A stretch of 9,825 nt of DNA from an uncultured Coriobacteriaceae bacterium (GTDB taxonomy: Bacteria > Actinomycetota > Coriobacteriia > Coriobacteriales > Atopobiaceae), in the NCBI GenBank assembly GCA_900551595.1, contig URWR01000048.1, positions 1 through 9,825 on the forward strand, read 5' to 3'. The notes under the pieces are model-generated. The model saw only the letters and a program-made list of their open reading frames with translations. It was not told the origin of the DNA and searched no databases. Position numbers and translations under genes: made by a program. Shown here piece after piece: positions 4,704 through 9,825 of this stretch; the stretch's first letter is position 1, and the number at the start of each line of letters is the position of its first letter.

Positions 4704-7130
4704 ATGCAAAGGATCTTCGACAGTAAAGAGGACTTCGTCGACCTGTTTGAGTCGTCGTGCCAGACGCTCATTGGCAGGACGTACGAAGACTGCACCGATG
4801 CTGAGCGCTTCCAAGCGCTTGCAAGCATCGTGGCTGCCAAGTCCCGTGCTATTGGCGTAAAAACCAATGAGCTAGCTCAGCAGGAACAAAAGAAGAAGGT
4901 GTATTACTTCTCACTCGAGTTCCTTATCGGACCGCTGCTGGACAACTATCTTATTAACTATGGTGTCCGCGATCTTGTAGAAGAGGGCCTTGCTGAGTTA
5001 GGTCTTTCTCTCGACAACATTCTTGCCCAGGAACAGGATCCTGGTCTGGGCAACGGCGGCCTTGGCCGTCTCGCTGCCTGCTTCATGGACTCCATGGCAA
5101 CAGAGGGCATCATGGGCTATGGCAACGGTATGCGTTATCGCTATGGCCTATTCCACCAGGCAATTGTTAATGGATGTCAGGTCGAAGAGACCGATAACTG
5201 GCTTGAGCGCGGCTTCCCTTGGGAGGTTCGTCGTGAACAGAGCTCGGTTATCGTTACCTTTGGTGGCAAGCCTGTTCGTCACGAGGATGAAAGTGGCCAC
5301 TTCTGGTTTACAACCGAGGGTGGAGATCGCGTAAAGGCTGTTCCGTATGACGTACCAGTCGTTGGTTATGGTGGAGAGACAGTAACCAAGCTTCGTCTGT
5401 GGAGCGCCGAGCCCGCAGAGGAGAACTTCGATCTCGACGCCTTCAATGAAGGCGATTATGCAAAGGCAAATAAGTTTCGCTCTGATGTTGAGGCTATCTC
5501 GACCATCCTGTATCCCAACGACGCAGGTCCTCACGGTCGTATTCTCCGCATTAAGCAGGAGTATTTGTTCGTTTCTGCTGGCCTGCAGACAATTCTTCGC
5601 ACCTATGAGCGCGACTATGGTCCCGATTGGAAGCACTTCCCCGATCACGTAGCGCTGCACACAAACGATACGCACCCCGCAATGTGCGGACCCGAGCTCA
5701 TGCGCCTGCTGGTCGACGAGAAGGGCTTGGAGTGGGATGAGGCATGGGATATAACCACCCGTTCCATCTCCTTCACCAACCACACGGTTATGCCCGAGGC
5801 ACTTGAGACATGGCCTATCCCCATGTTCCGTTCGCTGCTGCCGCGCATTTACATGTTCATCGACGAGATTAACCGTCGTTATCTTGAGTCTCTGTCACAG
5901 GATCGTGACAACTGGCAGGAGCTTGCTTCCCAAACTGCAGTACTGTGGGATGGCAACGTTCGCATGGCAAACCTTTCCATCATTTGCGGTCACTCGGTCA
6001 ACGGCGTTTCTGCCATTCATACCGAGATCCTCAAGCACGATGTTCTCAAGGGCTTCTATGCGCTTACGCCCGAGAAGTTCAACAACAAGACCAATGGTGT
6101 TTCTCACCGTCGCTTCCTTCGTGAGGCAAACCCGGCGCTTTCAAAAGTTATTACCAACGCCGTTGGCGATGGCTGGATGACAAATGCCGAAGAGCTCAGT
6201 AAGCTCGAGCAGTATGCCGATGACCCCGCGGTGCTTGACGACATCGTGACGGCAAAGCATGAGGCAAAGAAGCGTCTTGCCGAGTATGTGAAGCAGGTGT
6301 CTGGCGTCGAGCTCGACCCCAATTCGGTCTTCGATGTTCAGGTTAAGCGTTTCCATGCGTATAAGCGTCAGCTGCTGAACGTCTTCAAGATTCTCGATTT
6401 GTATAACCGCATGATCGACGATCCTTCGTTCCGTCCGATGCCGACGTCATTTATCTTCGGCGGCAAGGCTGCACAGAGCTATACCTTCGCAAAAGAGGTC
6501 ATCAGGCTCATCAACTCGCTTGCAGATGTCGTAAACAACGACAGCCGTGTCAACGATGTCCTCCGCGTTGCCTTTGTACCGAACTACGGCATTTCCAATG
6601 CTCAGATTATTTATCCGGCTGCAGAGATCTCTGAGCAGATCTCCACTGCAGGTATGGAGGGCTCCGGCACCTCTAACATGAAGTTCATGATGAACGGCGC
6701 AATCATGCTGGGCACCTACGACGGCGCCAACATTGAGATTGCCGATCTCGTGGGCTTTGAGAATCTCAAGATCTTTGGTCTGCGTGTTGAGGATATCGAG
6801 CGTCTTAAGGCCGAGGGTTACTGGGCTTGGAATGAGTACCAAGCCGATCGCGGTCGCCTTGGTCGCGTAGTCGATGAACTTGTCGACGGAACGCTCGCAC
6901 GTCTCAATGGCAACTTTGAGTTGGTACACGATGAATTGATGGTCAACAACGATCAATGGTTCGTCTTGGCAGACTTCAAGCCGTATGTCCAGGCTTGGGA
7001 AGAGCTCCGTCAGATTTGTGCAAATCCGCGTGAGTGGGCGCACATGTCGATCATTAACACTGCCCGTTCCGGCCACTTCTCGAGCGATAGAACCATTCGC
7101 GAGTACGCCGAAGACATTTGGCACGTTTAG
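4704..7130 (+). CDS. glgP: Glycogen/alpha-glucan phosphorylase
   Basis: GlgP removes terminal glucose from glycogen with phosphate and releases glucose-1-phosphate, using pyridoxal phosphate (PLP). The 808-residue protein covers the normal bacterial length of the GT35 family. Motifs in order: YYFSLEFLIG (67-76), GNGGLGRLAACFMDSMA (116-132), LHTNDTHPA (318-326), NGVSHRRFL (464-472), VKRFHAYKRQLLN (547-559), NYGISNAQIIYPAAEISEQIS (starting at 627), and the PLP site with Lys660 in GSGTSNMKFMMNGA. The usual PLP loop is EASGTGNMK; here it reads EGSGTSNMK, a conservative change at two positions. No AMP-binding N-terminal regulatory extension of animal enzymes is evident. The ATG is set by gaggaggggg 9 bases upstream. 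The gene sits between the branching enzyme and the ADP-glucose genes, so breakdown is encoded inside the synthesis operon. Confidence 0.97.
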   Translation: MQRIFDSKEDFVDLFESSCQTLIGRTYEDCTDAERFQALASIVAAKSRAIGVKTNELAQQEQKKKVYYFSLEFLIGPLLDNYLINYGVRDLVEEGLAELGLSLDNILAQEQDPGLGNGGLGRLAACFMDSMATEGIMGYGNGMRYRYGLFHQAIVNGCQVEETDNWLERGFPWEVRREQSSVIVTFGGKPVRHEDESGHFWFTTEGGDRVKAVPYDVPVVGYGGETVTKLRLWSAEPAEENFDLDAFNEGDYAKANKFRSDVEAISTILYPNDAGPHGRILRIKQEYLFVSAGLQTILRTYERDYGPDWKHFPDHVALHTNDTHPAMCGPELMRLLVDEKGLEWDEAWDITTRSISFTNHTVMPEALETWPIPMFRSLLPRIYMFIDEINRRYLESLSQDRDNWQELASQTAVLWDGNVRMANLSIICGHSVNGVSAIHTEILKHDVLKGFYALTPEKFNNKTNGVSHRRFLREANPALSKVITNAVGDGWMTNAEELSKLEQYADDPAVLDDIVTAKHEAKKRLAEYVKQVSGVELDPNSVFDVQVKRFHAYKRQLLNVFKILDLYNRMIDDPSFRPMPTSFIFGGKAAQSYTFAKEVIRLINSLADVVNNDSRVNDVLRVAFVPNYGISNAQIIYPAAEISEQISTAGMEGSGTSNMKFMMNGAIMLGTYDGANIEIADLVGFENLKIFGLRVEDIERLKAEGYWAWNEYQADRGRLGRVVDELVDGTLARLNGNFELVHDELMVNNDQWFVLADFKPYVQAWEELRQICANPREWAHMSIINTARSGHFSSDRTIREYAEDIWHV

Positions 7131-7158
7131 GAGCACTTTATAAGTACTACATATTTTG

Positions 7159-7184
7159 GGGCGGACGCAGAAAGCTGTCCGCCC
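7159..7184 (+). repeat. GC-rich hairpin between glgP and glgC
   Basis: The arms gggcggac (7159-7166) and gtccgccc (7177-7184) form a perfect 8-base-pair stem around a 10-base loop. No T tract follows (the next bases are taggggatgg), so it does not look like a standard intrinsic terminator. It may stabilise the 3' end of a glgB-glgP message or reduce read-through into glgCDA. It starts 28 bases after the glgP stop codon. Confidence 0.65.
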
Positions 7185-7207
7185 TAGGGGATGGAAGGCC
7201 ACGATAG

Positions 7208-7214
7208 AAAGGAG
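7208..7214 (+). promoter_or_regulatory. Ribosome binding site deciding the glgC start
   Basis: The sequence aaaggag lies 6 bases before a GTG at 7221. An in-frame ATG at 7191 has no such site and would add ten residues not seen in the family. The GTG start gives [19 protein letters not shown], which is normal for GlgC. Confidence 0.85.
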
Positions 7215-7220
7215 TGTCTG

Positions 7221-8369
7221 GTGAGTAAGAAGGAATGCATAGCTATGCTTCTTGCCGGAGGACAGGGAAGCAGACTTGGAGCCCTAACTCACAATGTTGC
7301 AAAGCCAGCAGTTTCGTTTGGCGCCAAGTACCGCATTATCGACTTTGTTCTTTCAAACTGCTCTAATTCAGGGATAAATACGGTTGGTATTTTGACGCAG
7401 TACCGTCCTTACTTGCTGCACTCCTATATCGGCACGGGTGAGGCTTGGAATCTCGACGAGATGGGTAGTGGCGTTTCTATCCTCCCACCGTATTCGACTG
7501 AGTCAGGCGGTGCCTGGTATGAGGGCACGGCAGACGCTGTGTACCAGAACCTGGGCTACATTGAGGATAATGACCCGGAGTACGTCATCATCCTTTCGGG
7601 CGACCAGCTCTATCGCATGGACTACCATGCAATGCTGGCCAATCACAAGCGTCACAACGCTGATCTTACGATTGCTGTCATGCCGGTTGCCTGGGAAGAG
7701 GCTTCCCGTTTTGGCATCATTACGCAGGACGAAGACGAGCGCATTATTAAGTTCACCGAGAAGCCCAACAAGCCCGATTCAAACCTTGCTTCAATGGGCA
7801 TCTACATCTTCAACACGAAGCTGTTGCTCGATGAGCTGCGCGCTGATGCAGTAGATCAAACGTCTGAGCATGACTTTGGCAAGAATATTATCCCCAAGCT
7901 TCTGGGAGAAGACCGTCGCCTGTATACCTATAAATTCGAGGGCTTCTGGCGCGATGTAGGCACCATTTCAAGCTACCACGAGACCAGCATGGATCTGCTC
8001 GGAGAGCATCCTGAGTTCGATCTGTACTCAACAGATTTCCCAATTATGAGTAACGCTACACTTCGCCCGCCGCACTATGTGGGCCCTGAAGGCAGCGTCT
8101 CCGATTGCATTATTTCTAATGGTTGTCGTATTTACGGAACGGTTCGCCACTCAATTCTTTCCACAGGCGCAGAGGTGGGCCCGCGTGCCACAGTTGAGGA
8201 TTCCATCCTGCTTCCGGGTGCAAAGGTAAAGGCTGGTGCAAAGGTTGTCCGTGCCATTTTGGGCGAGAATTCCTGCGTTGAAGAAGGCGTTGCTCTTGGC
8301 AGCGTTGATATAGCAAAGGACACTGCCGTTATTGGCGACAATGTTGTGGTTGGAAAGGGGGAGGAGTAA
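7221..8369 (+). CDS. glgC: Glucose-1-phosphate adenylyltransferase, catalytic subunit (ADP-glucose pyrophosphorylase)
   Basis: GlgC makes ADP-glucose and pyrophosphate from glucose-1-phosphate and ATP, the committing step of bacterial glycogen synthesis. The 382-residue protein starts at a GTG. The nucleotidyltransferase domain shows the LAGGQGSRL loop (11-19) with K28-P29, AKYRIIDF (35-42), the catalytic [10 protein letters not shown] with D128 (125-133 region), the sugar-phosphate site FTEKP with K181 (178-182) and GFWRDVGT with D245 (241-248). A left-handed beta-helix follows (about 280-378), with hexapeptide-like turns such as [15 protein letters not shown] and GDNVVVG. All expected catalytic residues are present. 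The stop codon lies 2 bases before glgD, and the glgD ribosome site is inside the glgC end, which points to translational coupling. It probably works in a complex with GlgD, as in Geobacillus and other Firmicutes. Confidence 0.97.
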   Translation: MSKKECIAMLLAGGQGSRLGALTHNVAKPAVSFGAKYRIIDFVLSNCSNSGINTVGILTQYRPYLLHSYIGTGEAWNLDEMGSGVSILPPYSTESGGAWYEGTADAVYQNLGYIEDNDPEYVIILSGDQLYRMDYHAMLANHKRHNADLTIAVMPVAWEEASRFGIITQDEDERIIKFTEKPNKPDSNLASMGIYIFNTKLLLDELRADAVDQTSEHDFGKNIIPKLLGEDRRLYTYKFEGFWRDVGTISSYHETSMDLLGEHPEFDLYSTDFPIMSNATLRPPHYVGPEGSVSDCIISNGCRIYGTVRHSILSTGAEVGPRATVEDSILLPGAKVKAGAKVVRAILGENSCVEEGVALGSVDIAKDTAVIGDNVVVGKGEE

Positions 8370-8371
8370 AC

Positions 8372-9472
8372 ATGGCAAACGTGATCGGTCTTATCACCAC
8401 GAACTACTCCACCAAGAAGGCCTGCGTCCTCGCCGAGGAGCGTCCTGTTGCTTCTCTGCCCTATGCAGGTCGTTATCGCATTATGGATTTTGCGCTCTCC
8501 AATATGGTGAACTGCGGCATTCGTACGGTGGGCGTTGTATTGCCGTATAACTATCGTTCGGTTATCGACCATATTTCGTCCGGCAAGGACTGGATGCTCG
8601 ACCGCAAAAACGGTGGCCTGTTTGTGCTGCCGGGCTCTGCCTTCGGCACCTCTCGCGCAGGCTCCAGGTTCCTTGTGCGCGATCTTGAGAGCAATCGAGT
8701 ATTCCTTGAGCGCTCCCACGCCGACTATGTGGTATGCAGCGGTGCAAACTTTGCATTCAACATGGATCTAAGCCTTGTGGTTGATGAGCACATCCGCTCT
8801 GGTGTGGACATTACCGTTCTGACAAACTCTGCGACAGAGTCTGACGCCGATGTTGTGGGCTTCAATGTTGATGAGTCCACCGGCAATATTACTGGTATCA
8901 ATCACGGAGTAAGCTTCGGCGACATGGCCTTCCTTGATACCTTTGTTATTGGTCGTGAGCTGCTGCTCACCTTGCTCGATTGGTATTCTTCTGTCGATTA
9001 TCTCGACCTCTTTGAGGCACTTGAGAACGATTATGGCCGTGTAACGGTGCGTGAGTATCGCTTCAATGGCTATGCTGCACCGGTGTTCAACACCGAGGCG
9101 TATTTCCGTCGCAACATGGATCTGCTCAATCCGGAAATCGCCGACCAGCTCTTCCCGGAGGAGCGCACGGTAAAGACCAAGGCACACGATACGCCTCCCG
9201 CAAAATATGAGCGCGGCTGCTACGTACGAAATGCCATCGTTTCGGCTGGCTGCCGTATTATGGGCTCCGTTGCCGATTCACTGCTTGGCCGTAACGTTAT
9301 TGTTGAGAGCGGTGCAACTGTTCGCAACGCTATTGTTCTTCAGGACTGTGTAATTAAGAGTGGCGCTCGTGTTGAGAATGCAATTGTCGACCGTGCCAAC
9401 TGCATTCCTGCAGGCACTGAGCTTCGCGGCACCCCGGAAAATGTGTACTACCAGAGTAAGGGCCAGAGGTAG
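8372..9472 (+). CDS. glgD: GlgD, non-catalytic/regulatory homologue of glucose-1-phosphate adenylyltransferase
   Basis: GlgD is a GlgC paralogue that pairs with GlgC and raises or modulates its activity. The 366-residue protein keeps the fold but has lost the active site. The GGxGxRL loop is replaced by ITTNYSTKKACVL (8-20), the SGD motif reads CSGANFAFNMD (122-132), and neither the EKP sugar site nor the FWxDVGT motif is found. It keeps YAGRYRIMDFALSNMVNCGI (31-50), very close to known GlgD proteins. The beta-helix C-terminus covers about 282-352 (NAIVSAGCRI, GATVRNAIVL, GARVENAIV). A strong ribosome site (gggggagg, 8357-8364) overlaps the last codons of glgC. glgA begins 5 bases after the stop codon. 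The loss of catalysis is inferred from the motifs and known behaviour of the family, not shown here. Confidence 0.95.
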   Translation: MANVIGLITTNYSTKKACVLAEERPVASLPYAGRYRIMDFALSNMVNCGIRTVGVVLPYNYRSVIDHISSGKDWMLDRKNGGLFVLPGSAFGTSRAGSRFLVRDLESNRVFLERSHADYVVCSGANFAFNMDLSLVVDEHIRSGVDITVLTNSATESDADVVGFNVDESTGNITGINHGVSFGDMAFLDTFVIGRELLLTLLDWYSSVDYLDLFEALENDYGRVTVREYRFNGYAAPVFNTEAYFRRNMDLLNPEIADQLFPEERTVKTKAHDTPPAKYERGCYVRNAIVSAGCRIMGSVADSLLGRNVIVESGATVRNAIVLQDCVIKSGARVENAIVDRANCIPAGTELRGTPENVYYQSKGQR

Positions 9473-9477
9473 GAAGT

Positions 9478-9825
9478 ATGGCAGAGAAGAAAAGAAGGAA
9501 GCTTCGGGTTGTCTTTGCCTCATCTGAGGTAGTGCCGTTTGCTAAGACAGGCGGCCTCGGCGATGTTGGCGGTTCTCTGCCGCCAGCACTGCGCCGTGCC
9601 GGCTGCAAGATTGCAGTTATCCTCCCGAAGTATGCGACTATTCCAGAGGAGTATCGCTCGCGCATGGATCATGTATGCGAGTTTTACGTACCTCTTGGCT
9701 GGCGCAGTGTGTACTGCGGTATTGAGCACCTTGTATACCGCGATATTGATTTCTATTTCGTGGACAATGAGTATTACTTTGCCCGCGATGGCCTTTATGG
9801 CTACTTTGACGATGGTGAGCGCTTT
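9478..9825 (+). CDS. glgA: Glycogen synthase, N-terminal part (cut by the window end)
   Basis: GlgA moves glucose from ADP-glucose to the growing alpha-1,4 chain. Only the first 116 codons are inside the window, about a quarter of a usual 470-490-residue enzyme. The GT5 N-terminal signature is clear: VVFASSEVVPFAKTGGLGDV (11-30), with K23 of the ADP-glucose-binding KTGGL motif, followed by the DNEYYFARDGLYGYFDDGERF segment at the end. The lysine- and arginine-rich start (MAEKKRRKLR) is a little longer than the E. coli N-terminus. The ATG at 9478 lies 5 bases after the glgD stop codon, and the ribosome site agagg (9465-9469) overlaps the glgD end. This suggests co-translation with glgD. The frame is open to the last base. 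Confidence 0.96.
   Translation, partial: MAEKKRRKLRVVFASSEVVPFAKTGGLGDVGGSLPPALRRAGCKIAVILPKYATIPEEYRSRMDHVCEFYVPLGWRSVYCGIEHLVYRDIDFYFVDNEYYFARDGLYGYFDDGERF

Noticed and set aside
5148..5783. Minus-strand open frame of 211 codons opposite glgP
   Set aside because: Antisense shadow of a conserved coding region with no family motif. Similar shadows at 8132-8719 and 4328-4867 were rejected for the same reason.
7118..7144. Internal promoter ttggca-15-tataag at the end of glgP
   Set aside because: Both boxes are 5 of 6 to consensus, but a 15-base spacer is short for a sigma70-type promoter and the match can occur by chance. It is kept only as a remark in the findings.
7159..7190. Intrinsic terminator between glgP and glgC
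   Set aside because: The stem is strong but no T tract follows on either strand, so it was listed as an inverted repeat.
6447..7202. Long minus-strand open frame of 251 codons opposite glgP
   Set aside because: It lies almost wholly antisense to the conserved glgP gene, shows no recognisable domain and is explained by the codon use of the + strand gene.
7191..7220. Upstream ATG start for glgC
   Set aside because: It is in frame but has no ribosome site, overlaps the region just after the hairpin and adds ten unconserved residues. The GTG at 7221 has a good site and gives the family N-terminus.

Overview
The window is a stretch of bacterial chromosome of moderate G+C with every recognisable gene on the + strand. 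It falls into two modules. The left module (about 1-2270) holds an Rrf2-family regulator, a MutY-like DNA glycosylase and a rubrerythrin, and closes with a strong intrinsic terminator. The right module (2493 to the window end) is a glycogen metabolism operon in the order glgB-glgP-glgC-glgD-glgA, with glgA cut off by the window edge. I see no rRNA, tRNA, CRISPR array, insertion sequence or phage gene.

Organism: separate glgC and glgD genes, a GlgB with a single N-terminal CBM48 domain, strong AGGAGG-type ribosome sites and a rubrerythrin point to an anaerobic or microaerophilic Gram-positive. The layout fits Coriobacteriia (Atopobium/Olsenella-like) or a Firmicute. This is inference from gene style. 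I could not run a similarity search, so the lineage is tentative.

Left module: the regulator has three cysteines placed where Rrf2 proteins bind an Fe-S cluster, so it may sense redox state, nitric oxide or iron-sulfur status. The glycosylase belongs to the family that removes adenine mispaired with 8-oxoguanine, but it lacks the family's usual Fe-S cluster and catalytic aspartate. Rubrerythrin reduces hydrogen peroxide. A common oxidative-stress theme is plausible but not proven.

Right module: GlgC with its catalytically degenerate partner GlgD makes ADP-glucose, GlgA polymerises it, GlgB adds alpha-1,6 branches and GlgP releases glucose-1-phosphate again. Synthesis and breakdown genes therefore share one transcription direction, with glgP between glgB and glgC. 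glgC, glgD and glgA are almost contiguous (gaps of 2 and 5 bases). The glgB-glgP and glgP-glgC gaps (87 and 90 bases) both contain clear inverted repeats without a U-tract. The roughly 295-base leader before glgB holds several nested inverted repeats.

Most of the window is ordinary. The points most worth a second look are the 55-residue lysine-rich, histone-like tail on GlgB, the loss of a near-invariant active-site histidine in the same enzyme, the Fe-S-less MutY relative with Glu in place of the catalytic Asp, and the structured non-coding gaps of the glg operon. I found no convincing evidence of a wholly new system.
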